A stretch of DNA of 64,000 bases from Acidobacteriaceae bacterium (GCA_003134655.1 PLBY01000161.1:62001-126000), one strand, 5' to 3'. Positions 42,829 through 52,498 are shown, counted from the first letter of the stretch. Notes: a model not told the origin generated them from the letters alone. Program-made: numbers and translations.

Positions 42829-43746
42829 TTAAGCGGGAACGACCCGCATGCTCATATCCACTGCCTGGGGCGAGTGCGTCAGCAGGCCGACCGAAATAAA
42901 GTCGACCCCAGTCTCGGCATAAGCACGGACATTCTCGAGGCGAATTCCGCCGGAACACTCCAATGGAATGATACGACCGTCCTTCAAAGGATCCTTCTGC
43001 ATGCTCTTCCAAAGATCGGGCTGCGAGCAGCGCTCGACGGCGCGCCGCACGTCTTCGACGGACATGTTATCCAGAAGAAAGGCTTCTCCGCCGTTGGCGA
43101 GGGCCAGGTCCAACTCCTCGAGCGTACGGACTTCTACTTCGATGATCTGCGAGCCGCGTCGATTGCGGATCGCGCGCTCGAGAGCAGGAACAATGCCGCC
43201 CGCCAGCGCGATGTGATTGTTCTTGATGAGGACGCCGTCGGAGAGATCGAGGCGATGATTCTGGCCGCCACCACAGCGCACGGCATTCTTGTCGATCACG
43301 CGTAGGCCGGGCGCGGTCTTGCGGGTATCGAGGATGCGCGCCTTGGTGCCCGACACAGCTTCCACGAACTTGCGGGTCAGGGTCGCGATGCCGCTCATGC
43401 GCTGCAGGAAATTGAGGATGACGCGCTCGCAGGAGAGGATCACGCGAGCATTGTGGCGGATCACCGCGACGGACTGTCCCTTATGCAGGCGCACACCGTC
43501 GAAAATCTCAGGATGAGTGGTGACTTCGTAATGGGCCGTGACGGCTCCGTCGAGTGCGGCATACATATCGAGAATGCGGGCGACGCAGCCGATTCCGGCG
43601 AGGATGCAATCCTGCTTGGAGATGATGGTCGCCGTCGCCCGCTGGTTGGGATCGATGCAGGCGTAGCTGGTGGCATCGCGCGTCGCCCGGTCTTCGAGCA
43701 GCGCGTTCTCCAGGATTGCGGTGATGCGTCGTGAATTCCAGTCCAT
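42829..43746 (-). CDS. nadC: Nicotinate-nucleotide pyrophosphorylase (carboxylating)
   Basis: NadC forms nicotinate mononucleotide from quinolinate and PRPP in NAD synthesis. About 305 residues from ATG 43746. AILDTRKTAPGLRVIDKNAV and RCGGGQNHRLDLSDGVLIK hold the PRPP/quinolinate binding residues, NNHIALAGG follows, and LECSGGIRLENVRAYAETGV is the C-terminal motif. It reads leftward with birA and coaX beyond the inserted GH44 gene. nadA and nadB are not here. Confidence 0.93.
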   Translation of the reverse strand: MDWNSRRITAILENALLEDRATRDATSYACIDPNQRATATIISKQDCILAGIGCVARILDMYAALDGAVTAHYEVTTHPEIFDGVRLHKGQSVAVIRHNARVILSCERVILNFLQRMSGIATLTRKFVEAVSGTKARILDTRKTAPGLRVIDKNAVRCGGGQNHRLDLSDGVLIKNNHIALAGGIVPALERAIRNRRGSQIIEVEVRTLEELDLALANGGEAFLLDNMSVEDVRRAVERCSQPDLWKSMQKDPLKDGRIIPLECSGGIRLENVRAYAETGVDFISVGLLTHSPQAVDMSMRVVPA

Positions 43747-43776
43747 AAAAACAGATGCCACTAGCCAGTACGAAAC

Positions 43777-43886
43777 ATGTGGGGACAGCCGCCTTCGGCT
43801 GTCCTCGGGCCGAAGGCCCGCCTTTTATCGCCGAACCCAAGTCGAGCTGCGCTCGACAGGACAGCCGAAGGCGGCTGTCCCCACAT
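43777..43886. repeat. Cruciform element: 29-bp perfect inverted repeat with two inner hairpins
   Basis: 43777-43805 and 43858-43886 are exact reverse complements beginning ATGTGGGGACAG. Between them stand two perfect hairpins, CGGGCC-GAA-GGCCCG (43806-43820) and GTCGAGC-TGC-GCTCGAC (43841-43857). The outer arm also contains CAGCCG/CGGCTG self-pairing. It abuts the valS stop codon directly. The same plan occurs at 56330-56478. Confidence 0.75.
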
Positions 43887-46685
43887 TCAACATCCTAATT
43901 CTTTCAGCTTGCTGTTGGCTTTCTCTTGCAGAACCAGGAGTTCCTGGCCTCGCCTGCGCAGCCCCTCCACTACTTTCTCTGGAGCCTTCGCTAGGAACTG
44001 TTCGTTCCCCAGTTGCTTCTGATTGTTGGCCAACTCTTTCTCAATCTTCTCCAGTTCCTTCTTCAGGCGGTCGCATTCTGCGGCGACGTCGATCTTTCTT
44101 TCGTAGATCACATGGACGTCGAAACGTGCGGTTCCGCGAGCGCCGGCGCGATTGGCGAGGGACGTCTCCACAAAGGTGATCTTCTCTGCATTCCCTAACC
44201 GCTCGACCGAGCCGTGATTCTGCTCAATCATCCTGCGGATCGCGGGTTCATGCGCGAAGACTTCGATGGGCACCTTTACTTTGGGCTCGACTTTCAGTTC
44301 TGCCCGCAGGTTGCGCACACTGACGATCAAATCCTGCAGGATGGCCATCTCGGTCTCGGCGGCGAGATCAAATTGCTTTTCATTTGCCTGCGGATATGCG
44401 GCCAGCGCAATCGACTTAAGCGGAGGCTTGCCTTCGTAGAGTGCCTGCCAGATTTCTTCCGTGATAAACGGCATCACGGGGTGCAGCAGGCGCAGCGAGG
44501 CGTCGAACAGATTGACCAGGTTCGCACAGGCCGCCCGGGCTGCAGTCTTGTCAGTGCCCTCCTCGAAATTCAAACGCGGCTTGATCAACTCCAGATACCA
44601 GTCGCAGAATTCTCCCCAGAAGAAATCGTAGATGCGGTTCGCTGCCTCGTGGAAGCGGTAGGTTGCAAGCGCGTCATTTACATCCGCCACGACGCGGTTG
44701 AAGCGGGAGAGAATCCAGCGGTCTTCGAGAGTGGCAGGTTGAAAGCCGGCGACGCCGCTATCGTTCGCGGGCGAGTCGCCCGCTCCCACACGAGCAGCGG
44801 CGGGCCGCAGGCCGGGCTCGATCCTGTCCACGTTCATGAACATAAAACGCGCGGCGTTCCAGATTTTATTGGCGAAGGCGCGGTAGCCGTCGGTACGGCT
44901 TTCGTTAAAGGCAATGTCGGTGCCGGGCGCGGCCATGGCCGCGAGAGTGAAGCGCGTCGCATCGGTGCCGAAGCGCTCGATAATCTCCAGCGGATCGATC
45001 ACGTTGCCTTTGGTCTTCGACATCTTCTGGCGGTCGGCGTCGCGCACCAGGGCGTGAATGTAGACGTGGCGGAAGGGCACGCTGTCATTCTTCTTGTCGG
45101 CCCAGCCGTTGGCCTTCTTGATGGCTGGATCCTGTTCGTGATCTTGCATGAAGTGGCAGCCGAACATGATCATGCGGGCGACCCAGAAAAACAGAATCTC
45201 GTACGCGGTGATGAGCAGGGTCGTGGGATAAAACACTGCCTGGTCGCGCGTCTTCTGTGGCCAGCCGAGCGTGGTGAAAGGCAGCAACCCGGATGAAAAC
45301 CAGGTATCGAGCACGTCAGAAACCTGCTCCAGTTTGGCGCCGCCGCATTTCGTGCAGGTCGTGGGAGCTTCGCGGGCCACAATGATTTCCTTGCAGGCAT
45401 CATTGCTACACGTCCAGGCGGGAATGCGATGTCCCCACCACAACTGGCGCGAGATGCACCAGTCGTAGATGTTGTTCATCCAGTTGAGGTAAATCTGGCG
45501 GTAATTGTCGGGGACGATCGTGATCTCGCCGCTCTCGACAGCCTCTCGGGCGCGGTCAGCGAGCGGCTTGATTTTGATGAACCATTGCTCGGACAAACGC
45601 GGCTCGACAATGGTCCCGCAGCGTTCGCACTTGCCGATCGAGAGGGCGTAGTCCTTCTCAGAGACCAGGAATCCCTGTTCCTGCAAATCTGCCAGCACAC
45701 GCTTGCGCGCTTCGAAGCGATCGAGCCCGGCATACGCGCCCGCGTTCTGGTTCATGTGCGCGTGCTCGTCCATGACGTCGATCTGCGGCAGGTTGTGGCG
45801 CAGGCCGGCCTGAAAATCGTTGGGATCGTGCGCGGGAGTGACCTTCACTGCGCCGGTGCCGAACTCAGGCTGCGCGAGTTCGTCGGTGATGATGGGAATC
45901 TCGCGCTTCATCAGCGGGACGAGAACATGCTTCCCGTGGAGATGGGTGTAGCGCTCATCTTTCGCGTTCACTGCGATGGCAGTGTCACCCAGCATCGTCT
46001 CGGGCCGCGTCGTAGCCACCGTGATGAATTCGTTCGTGCCTGGCTTCGAGTCAATGACGGGATAGCGAATCTCCCACAACTTTCCGGCCACGTCTTCGTG
46101 CTTCACTTCAAGATCGGAGATCGCAGTCTCGTGCCACGGGCACCAGTTCACGATGTAATGTCCGCGATAAATCAGGCCTTCTTCATACAGGCGGACGAAC
46201 ACCTCGCGCACCGCGTGCGAAAGATTTTCGTCCATGGTGAAGTACTCGCGGTCCCAGTCGACGGAGGCGCCGAGACGCTTCATCTGGTCGAGGATGGCGC
46301 CGCCGTAGAGCTTCTTCCATTCCCAAACGCGCTCGACGAACTTCTCGCGGCCCAGGTCGCGGCGCTTCTTGCCTTCTTTGGTGAGTTGTTTCTCCACCAT
46401 CATCTGCGTCGCGATGCCGGCGTGATCGGTGCCCGGGAGCCACAGGGTGATAAAGCCGCGCATACGATGCCAGCGCACGATGATGTCCATCTGCGTCTGG
46501 TTGAGCATGTGGCCCATGTGCAGGCGTCCGGTAACGTTGGGCGGCGGCAGCAGCAGGGTGAAGACCGGGCGCGTCTCACCCGGTGGAGGAGTCTTTACAG
46601 AGAACAGCTTTTCTTTGATCCAATAGTCGGCCCAGCGCGTTTCAATCGCGCCCGGCTCGTAAGATTTAGGCAATTCGTGCGGCAT
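43887..46685 (-). CDS. valS: Valyl-tRNA synthetase
   Basis: ValS charges tRNA-Val. The 932-residue class Ia enzyme has PNVTGRLHMGHMLNQ (HIGH variant HMGH) near 47-61, the CP1 editing domain (TTRPETMLGDTAIAVN), KMSKTKGNVIDP (KMSKS variant), an anticodon-binding region and a C-terminal coiled coil (DRLKKELEKIEKELANNQKQ). A zinc-site CERCG and a second CxxC (CTKCG) are present. The stop is followed at once by a cruciform repeat. Length and motif order are normal. Confidence 0.95.
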   Translation of the reverse strand: MPHELPKSYEPGAIETRWADYWIKEKLFSVKTPPPGETRPVFTLLLPPPNVTGRLHMGHMLNQTQMDIIVRWHRMRGFITLWLPGTDHAGIATQMMVEKQLTKEGKKRRDLGREKFVERVWEWKKLYGGAILDQMKRLGASVDWDREYFTMDENLSHAVREVFVRLYEEGLIYRGHYIVNWCPWHETAISDLEVKHEDVAGKLWEIRYPVIDSKPGTNEFITVATTRPETMLGDTAIAVNAKDERYTHLHGKHVLVPLMKREIPIITDELAQPEFGTGAVKVTPAHDPNDFQAGLRHNLPQIDVMDEHAHMNQNAGAYAGLDRFEARKRVLADLQEQGFLVSEKDYALSIGKCERCGTIVEPRLSEQWFIKIKPLADRAREAVESGEITIVPDNYRQIYLNWMNNIYDWCISRQLWWGHRIPAWTCSNDACKEIIVAREAPTTCTKCGGAKLEQVSDVLDTWFSSGLLPFTTLGWPQKTRDQAVFYPTTLLITAYEILFFWVARMIMFGCHFMQDHEQDPAIKKANGWADKKNDSVPFRHVYIHALVRDADRQKMSKTKGNVIDPLEIIERFGTDATRFTLAAMAAPGTDIAFNESRTDGYRAFANKIWNAARFMFMNVDRIEPGLRPAAARVGAGDSPANDSGVAGFQPATLEDRWILSRFNRVVADVNDALATYRFHEAANRIYDFFWGEFCDWYLELIKPRLNFEEGTDKTAARAACANLVNLFDASLRLLHPVMPFITEEIWQALYEGKPPLKSIALAAYPQANEKQFDLAAETEMAILQDLIVSVRNLRAELKVEPKVKVPIEVFAHEPAIRRMIEQNHGSVERLGNAEKITFVETSLANRAGARGTARFDVHVIYERKIDVAAECDRLKKELEKIEKELANNQKQLGNEQFLAKAPEKVVEGLRRRGQELLVLQEKANSKLKELGC

Positions 46686-46706
46686 GAGTGTGTGCTTCGA
46701 AACTCT

Positions 46707-46770
46707 GTGGGGACAGCCCTCCTTCAGCTTCGCTCAGGACAAGCCCCGGCTGTCCTGGCTGGCTGCGCCC
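46707..46770. repeat. Degenerate copy of the TGTGGGGACAGCC repeat
   Basis: TGTGGGGACAGCC, an AGCTTCGCT hairpin, and CCGGCTGTCC recall the 43777-43886 element but the arms pair poorly. The stretch 46686-47099 holds no gene that I can support. Confidence 0.4.
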
Positions 46771-47099
46771 GGCAGTTTTCGCAGCAGAAGGAGGAACTTT
46801 TGATCTTACAGGTCAGAGAAAAGAAGGGTCAAACAGGGAAAGGGAGAAGGGAAAGGGGATAGTGTGTGAGTGCTGCAACATTGTACACACCGTTGTTTTC
46901 GCTGTTGCGACATCCCCTGTATTCATGCGGCGCCGTGCTATGCGACATGCGTTTTACCGCGTCAAATGTAGGGAGAAGCGAGGGTGTGGTATCTGAGCGG
47001 AGTTGGAAGCGATGCTGAGTCTTGATGGCGTAATCTCTTTGGAGTGCTAGCTCCCTCGCCGACTAATGGCAGGTTTCTCCCGACGACGCTCTGATGGGT

Positions 47100-47636
47100 T
47101 CAACGCTTCAAGGGGTTCGATTTGATCTTCCCGGTTGAGATGTCGATCGCAAACTCCCTACCCGGACCTTGGTGTTGCACAACTAACGTTTCGCCATCGC
47201 GCAGGTGCGCACTCTCCGCGATATCAGGCGTCGAAACAGACCAAAGTCCGACGCCCGAATACTCAAATCGGGCGACGCCCAACTCGTGCAAGACTACGAA
47301 ACAGCTACGGTGCATTTCAGGAATAAACTGGAAGAACACCCCATCGAGATCCCTAACCAAGGCCAGACGCTGCTTGGCCAAATCGATGAAGGTAATACTT
47401 AAGTCGTGTCCGATCACCAAGACGCTTCCGTCCGCTGAGAAGATCCACGAGGGATTGATGCCATGAAAGCTCGACACGATCCCGATCTTCATTTTCCAAC
47501 CGGTCTGGTCGGCGATGTCGAGTACGTAGTACTTCCGTGGAGACTCCGCATCCGCACCCACCATGACGCGGTTTGCCTCGCTGCGAAGATATTCTTCTTG
47601 GTCTGCGTTGTTCGACTCAAAATCGCGCAACGTCAC
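47100..47636 (-). CDS. Orphan protein, beta-propeller-like, unknown function
   Basis: The 178-residue product is intact, with stretches that look like propeller strands (PSWIFSADGSVLVIGHDLSI, TFIDLAKQRLALVRDLDGVF, GETLVVQHQGPGREFAIDIS). It lacks a signal peptide and a clear start signal; ATG at 47564 is an alternative. Base composition of this stretch is lower in GC than its neighbours. No family is recognised. Confidence 0.5.
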   Translation of the reverse strand: MTLRDFESNNADQEEYLRSEANRVMVGADAESPRKYYVLDIADQTGWKMKIGIVSSFHGINPSWIFSADGSVLVIGHDLSITFIDLAKQRLALVRDLDGVFFQFIPEMHRSCFVVLHELGVARFEYSGVGLWSVSTPDIAESAHLRDGETLVVQHQGPGREFAIDISTGKIKSNPLKR

Positions 47637-47822
47637 TGTTCTTACGGCGTCATTTTCGATTTCCGTCCCCTCCTGAAATCACAACTGTGATGAGTTTGTT
47701 GTTCTCCCAAATGATCTTCATCTTCGCGAATCTCTGCGGCGGGTGGCCCATCCTTTGCGTTGTTTGCAAAGGGTGGGAGTGTACGGGGAGAGGGCGCGAC
47801 GGAAGCACAGCGAGCACACTCT

Positions 47823-47870
47823 CTAGTCCAAAGCCACGATCCCTTTAGGGATCGTGGCTGTTTGGACTAG
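47823..47870. repeat. 48-bp strong hairpin
   Basis: CTAGTCCAAA (47823-47832) pairs with TTTGGACTAG (47861-47870), and the inner GCCACGATCCCT (47833-47844) pairs with AGGGATCGTGGC (47847-47858) with a 2-base bulge. It lies downstream of the 97-residue gene on the minus strand; no U-tract follows. Confidence 0.55.
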
Positions 47871-47906
47871 CCGCATTGGAAGGTGATCCCGGCTTATGGA
47901 GTGGGC

Positions 47907-48200
47907 CTACGCTACTTCTTTCTCGGCGTCGAGGTCCCGCGTGGGAGCTGAGATATGGGGCTGCCCGCCTGTGTTCCAAGCCGGATCTTTGAACGCGTAC
48001 GGTAACCCATTCGGCATGGCCATGATCTGTGCCTGTGCTGTGCCGTTGGCGGGAACGTTGTAGTTATCCTGAGTGCAGAAATTCCCGCAGTTGGTCAACT
48101 GGACTGGGTTGTTCGTGGGATTGACCCACTCAAAGGTACACCCTTTCGAGAGTGAGCCGCCGGTAATGCTTCCGCTTTGGATATTGACTTGAATCGGCAT
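47907..48200 (-). CDS. Small protein of unknown function, after the kinase
   Basis: The 97-residue protein starts after GAAGGAGAT, a strong ribosome site. The opening IQVNIQSGSITGG and CTFEWVNPTNNPVQLTNCG suggest a small beta-sandwich; three Cys (20, 38, 42) could form a disulfide or bind metal. No signal peptide is present. It begins 30 bases after the kinase stop, so it is likely cotranscribed and may be a substrate or partner of the kinase. Confidence 0.6.
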   Translation of the reverse strand: MPIQVNIQSGSITGGSLSKGCTFEWVNPTNNPVQLTNCGNFCTQDNYNVPANGTAQAQIMAMPNGLPYAFKDPAWNTGGQPHISAPTRDLDAEKEVA

Positions 48201-48230
48201 GGGAAATCTCCTTCGATTTTAATGAAGCCG

Positions 48231-50855
48231 TTACTTCGCTTGCATGAGGGCCTGGTAACGCGGGTTATCGTGAAGATTATCGAAGGGGGCGCCGGTGGCA
48301 ACCACTGAGCGCGAATAGCCTGCGGCCAGCGCCTTACTCAGCCACTCCAGCGCGGTCCCCGTTTCGTGCAGTTGGTTGTATACCACGGCTGCGTTTAAAA
48401 GCAAATCTTTGTCGCCAGGGCCGAGTTGCAGGGAGCGATCCAGATAACTTAGTGCCTGCTTGCGGTCCCCTAACATCGAGTAATAACTCGCTAAGTCTCC
48501 GAGAACCCCGGCGTCGCGCGGATTGATCTTGAGTTGGGGCTCAGCTAGAGAGATCGCCTTGCGGTAATACTCCATCGCCGAGGTTGTATCTCCGCCATAG
48601 TAGGCGGCGTCGCCCATGTTGCCCCAGTTTTGGTAGTCGGTGTCGTCGATCTTCAGGGCCTCTTTGAAGTTGAGGACCGCATTCTTGAACCGATGCAACC
48701 GGAACTGCGCGACGGCGATGTTGTTGTAGGCATCGCGATTGGGACGGAGGGCCAGCGATTTCTCGAACGCCTGCGCGGCTTCGTCGTCTTTGCCGGCGTA
48801 AAGCAACGCTGCTCCCAGGTTGTTAAACGCCAGGTAGCTTTCGGGATCGAGTTCGGTGGCGCGGCGGAACATGGCGGCGGCCTTTTCGTATTCCGCTTGC
48901 GCGATGTAAAAGGTGCCGAGAAACGAATAGCCCCGCCAATACTGGGGCCGCACAGCGATCGCGCGCTTGTAGGTTTCCTCGGCTTTGTCTGGTTGATTGA
49001 GGTGCTGATAGGCTCCGGCCAGACTGGTGTAGGCGCGTTCGTTGGCCGGTTCCAACTGCATGGCTTGCTGAAATTGCTCCGCCGCTTTCTCGTAATGGCC
49101 GGTGCCATCTTCGAGCAGTCCCAAACACATGTGGCCTTCGGCGCCGGCGTTGCCGAGATCCACCGCCTTGGTGCAGGCCTCTTGAGCGGGAACGATGGCT
49201 TGCTTCTGTTTGCCCATCTGATACTTCAGCCAGTAGGTTTCGCCCAGTCCTGCTTCTGCTTGCCCGAAGTTGGGATCGATCTTCAGCGCCTGCTTGAAGA
49301 CAATCTCCGCGCTGGTCAAGTTCTCGGGCTTGCGCGGATCCTGCAGGTAACCACGGCCCTGCACATAGTATTGGTAAGCCTCGGGCAGGCTGGTCGAGTG
49401 GGCGCCGAACGCCTGCTTCTCGTCGCTGCGCAGAGAAATCTGCAGAGCGGAGGCGACGCCGTTGGCCATCTGGTCTTCAATGGTGAACAGGTCCGACACG
49501 GGAGCGGTGATCTGCGCGCCTGCCAGATTCTTGCCACTCTTGGCATCGGTCAAGCTGTAGGCGGCGCGCACCAAGTCGCCCGCCTGCTCCAGGGAGACGG
49601 TCAGGCCGAGGCCGACGCCGAATTCTCTCCTCGCGTCCGCCAAGGTCGTGACTTTCTTGTCCGCGAGCGTGCGTGCGGGGACCACTTCCAAGTCATGATT
49701 TGCGCTCAACTGCGAAAGCTTGGCTGCAACGTCCTCCAGCAGACCTTTGCCGAAGGCGGTCAGCTTGGGATCGCCAGCTATCTCGGCAAAGGGCAGCACG
49801 GCGATACTCTTCCGCGCGGCCACGAGAGAAGCGGACTGCGCCGTTCCCGCTTGGGAAGCCGCTAATCGTCGCAGGAGTCGAGGTCCCCAAAAGCCCGCCG
49901 CCACGAGTACAGCCACGGCCGCCGCAGCCATCGCCAGGCCCAACTTTCTCTTCGGGGACCACGTGGTCGCCACGCGCACTGACTTCAGCGACTTGCCCGA
50001 TTCGTAGTCTTTCTTCAGTCGCAGCAGGTCGCGATGAATGTCCGCCGCGCTCTGGTAGCGCAGATCCCGGTTCTTGATCAGACACTTGTCGATAATTTCC
50101 TGCAAGCGCTGCGGCAGTCCGGGCATGGACTCGTTCAGGGACATGGGAGCCTGACCCAGAATGGCGTAAACCGTGACTGCCCAGGTCGGCCCGGAGAATG
50201 CCTGCCTGCCCGTGGCCATTTCATAGAGCAACACGCCAAAGGAGAACAAGTCGGTGCGCGCATCGAGCGCCTCACCGCGCGCCTGCTCGGGCGACATGTA
50301 GGCAACGGTGCCGATGGCGGCGCCAGTGTGAGTCAGCGATCCGGTCGAGGAAAGTGTCGCGTCGCCTGAACCCATGAGGTCGACGGCAGTCAGCTTGGCC
50401 AGGCCGAAGTCGAGGATCTTTGCCTGGCCGCGCTCGGTGATGAAAATATTCGCGGGCTTAATGTCGCGATGCATGATGCCCTTCGAGTGGGCGGTCTGCA
50501 ATGCGTCGGTGATTTGCAAGGCCCAATCGAGCAGCGTGCCCAGCGGAACGGGATGGTCGCCAATGCGCTCGCGCAGAGTCTTGCCTTCGAGCAACTGCAT
50601 GGCGATGAAGGGGCGTCCCTGATCGTCGTCGATCTCGTAGATGGTGCAGATGTTGGGATGGTCGAGCGCGGAGGCGGTGCGCGCTTCGCGCTTGAAGCGC
50701 TCCAGGGCGCGGGGGTCGCGCACGGAGTGGTCAGGAAGGAACTTCAGGGCAACCAGGCGGCCGAGGCGAATGTCCTCGGCTTTATAAACGACACCCATGC
50801 CGCCCGCACCAAGCTTCTCGTGAATGCGATAGTGCGAAATAATCTGGTCGTTCAT
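48231..50855 (-). CDS. Serine/threonine protein kinase with TPR array
   Basis: The 874-residue product from ATG 50855 (a longer frame from 50972 overlaps the upstream gene) has a Pkn-type kinase domain: GAGGMGVVYKAEDI (G-loop), VALKFLPDHS (Lys), MHRDIKPANIF (HRD), ILDFGLAKL (DFG), AYMSPEQARG. A transmembrane helix (LGLAMAAAAVAVLVAAGFW) follows, then a beta-rich extracytoplasmic segment (KSIAVLPFAEI) and about ten TPRs (NEAAYTSL-type, AYNNIAVAQFRLHRF). It thus senses or scaffolds outside and phosphorylates inside. It is preceded by a SpoIIE phosphatase on the same strand. Confidence 0.85.
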   Translation of the reverse strand: MNDQIISHYRIHEKLGAGGMGVVYKAEDIRLGRLVALKFLPDHSVRDPRALERFKREARTASALDHPNICTIYEIDDDQGRPFIAMQLLEGKTLRERIGDHPVPLGTLLDWALQITDALQTAHSKGIMHRDIKPANIFITERGQAKILDFGLAKLTAVDLMGSGDATLSSTGSLTHTGAAIGTVAYMSPEQARGEALDARTDLFSFGVLLYEMATGRQAFSGPTWAVTVYAILGQAPMSLNESMPGLPQRLQEIIDKCLIKNRDLRYQSAADIHRDLLRLKKDYESGKSLKSVRVATTWSPKRKLGLAMAAAAVAVLVAAGFWGPRLLRRLAASQAGTAQSASLVAARKSIAVLPFAEIAGDPKLTAFGKGLLEDVAAKLSQLSANHDLEVVPARTLADKKVTTLADARREFGVGLGLTVSLEQAGDLVRAAYSLTDAKSGKNLAGAQITAPVSDLFTIEDQMANGVASALQISLRSDEKQAFGAHSTSLPEAYQYYVQGRGYLQDPRKPENLTSAEIVFKQALKIDPNFGQAEAGLGETYWLKYQMGKQKQAIVPAQEACTKAVDLGNAGAEGHMCLGLLEDGTGHYEKAAEQFQQAMQLEPANERAYTSLAGAYQHLNQPDKAEETYKRAIAVRPQYWRGYSFLGTFYIAQAEYEKAAAMFRRATELDPESYLAFNNLGAALLYAGKDDEAAQAFEKSLALRPNRDAYNNIAVAQFRLHRFKNAVLNFKEALKIDDTDYQNWGNMGDAAYYGGDTTSAMEYYRKAISLAEPQLKINPRDAGVLGDLASYYSMLGDRKQALSYLDRSLQLGPGDKDLLLNAAVVYNQLHETGTALEWLSKALAAGYSRSVVATGAPFDNLHDNPRYQALMQAK

Positions 50856-50964
50856 GGGCGCGCAAACTCTGGCTGGGGACCCGGTAGGTGGCATGGTACT
50901 CAAGTTCGCGAGAGGGGTGCAATAGCATTTGCGCGTTGCGAAGGTTGGGTCAGACGAGATTGGG

Positions 50965-52389
50965 TCAGACAACGTCGACGACGATCAGGGTGATGTCATC
51001 CTGCTGGTTCACGGAAGGCGTTCGCCACGTTCCGAGTTCGGAAAGCAGTTGCCGTGAGAGTTCCGACGCAGTTTGTACACGATGATTGCGGACGACCTGT
51101 TCGAGTTGCCGGTCGCCGAAGGCTTCTCCGGCGGCGTTCTCCGGTTCGGTCACACCGTCGGTGTAGAGCAGGAAGCGGTCCAGGGACTCAACCGGTACGC
51201 TGCACACGGGGTACTCAGAATCAGACGTGATGCCGAATAGCAACCCGTTGCTCTCGATCCGCTGCATTTCGCCACTCGTGTTGCGCCAGCACAGGAGCGG
51301 TGGATGCCCGGCAGCTGAGTACAGCGCTTGGCGTTTCTCCGTGTCGATCCAGATATAGGCGGCCGAGGCGAGTTGGCCATGCGCCTCACTCGACAGGATG
51401 CGATTCAAGCCGCCGAGCACCTGGGCGGGATCATGGGCGTGGATGGCGACGGACTGCATCGCCACCTTGATCATGGAAGAAATCAGCGCCGCCGGTATGC
51501 CGTGCCCGGAGACGTCTGCGATAAGGATGCCGAGGTGGGTGTTGTCGGTGCGGACGAACTGGTAGAAATCGCCGGCGACCGCGGTCATGGGGTAGTAAGA
51601 AGCCGCGATCCGCAGATTCTTCATGTTGGGGACAGTCGCGGGAAGAATGGAAGACTGTATCTGGCGTGCCGTCTCCAATTCGGTTTCGATGGAAAGCAGA
51701 CGGCGCTCGTTGGTAAACACTATTTCGAGAGCTACATATCCGAGCGAAAAGAGAAGAGCGGCGAAGCCCAACGAATCTACCATCGGCAGGACGCGGTAGT
51801 GGAACACGCTCGACAAGTTGGTGTACAGCGCTTCCCCGGCGAAAATCAGCGTGCCGGCGGAGAGAATGCGGTGATTCGGAATCACGAGGAATCTGGAGAA
51901 TCGTGGAACCAGCACAAGCACTAACAGGACCAGCACAGCAAAAACAGCGAGCAGGCTGTTGTAGAACATGAATCTGTTATCGGGGCCACCGAGGACGAAC
52001 GTCCCGATCCCCAGCGCGGCAATTAACAACCCGGTGATGACTTCCAACTGAATCAGAAACCTGAGCTTGCCCAGACTCAGTTCCCGCCAGGCGAGCAACG
52101 CGGAAACCAGAAGCAGGTACATGATCGCGGTTCTCAGGTAGGGCGCGGCGGATTGAAGGACGTGCGGCAGAACCGCCACGACGGCCGGGGTCCGGATCAA
52201 GTCCTGGAGCCCGTACATCGCGCTCCAGATGCCCCACCACACGAGGATCCGAACGCCCCGGCGCCAACGGATGGCTGCGATGGCGCAGGCGGTCGCGCCG
52301 ATGGATACGAATACCGTTCCCAGGATGATATCGATCGCCTGGCCGCGAAGCGTTGCTAGGGCTACATCTGCTGCGTCTGCTGCGTTCAT
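50965..52389 (-). CDS. Membrane SpoIIE/PP2C-type phosphatase (RsbU-like)
   Basis: The 474-residue protein has about seven N-terminal membrane helices, then a PP2C-like catalytic domain: AGDFYQFVRTDNTHLGILIA, DVSGHGIPAALISSMIK (metal Asp), and LLYTDGVTEPENAAGEAFGD. SpoIIE-type phosphatases act on anti-sigma-factor antagonists or other phosphoproteins. The kinase gene follows 109 bases downstream on the same strand, so the pair may act on a common target. Confidence 0.82.
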   Translation of the reverse strand: MNAADAADVALATLRGQAIDIILGTVFVSIGATACAIAAIRWRRGVRILVWWGIWSAMYGLQDLIRTPAVVAVLPHVLQSAAPYLRTAIMYLLLVSALLAWRELSLGKLRFLIQLEVITGLLIAALGIGTFVLGGPDNRFMFYNSLLAVFAVLVLLVLVLVPRFSRFLVIPNHRILSAGTLIFAGEALYTNLSSVFHYRVLPMVDSLGFAALLFSLGYVALEIVFTNERRLLSIETELETARQIQSSILPATVPNMKNLRIAASYYPMTAVAGDFYQFVRTDNTHLGILIADVSGHGIPAALISSMIKVAMQSVAIHAHDPAQVLGGLNRILSSEAHGQLASAAYIWIDTEKRQALYSAAGHPPLLCWRNTSGEMQRIESNGLLFGITSDSEYPVCSVPVESLDRFLLYTDGVTEPENAAGEAFGDRQLEQVVRNHRVQTASELSRQLLSELGTWRTPSVNQQDDITLIVVDVV

Positions 52390-52460
52390 GCCTTCGAGTC
52401 GAATGATAGGGGAGTCGCGGCTATGGTTGCGTGATTCAAATCACACCCGCGGGCACATGC

Positions 52461-52498
52461 ACAGAGGATGTGCAGAGGGGATGTGCAGGGGGACGTGC
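52461..52498. repeat. Short tandem repeat, period about 13
   Basis: ACAGAGGATGTGC, AGAGGGGATGTGC and AGGGGGACGTGC follow each other directly, 60 bases upstream of the phosphatase start (52389). GGGCACATGC just before may be an inverted half. The role is unknown. Confidence 0.5.
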
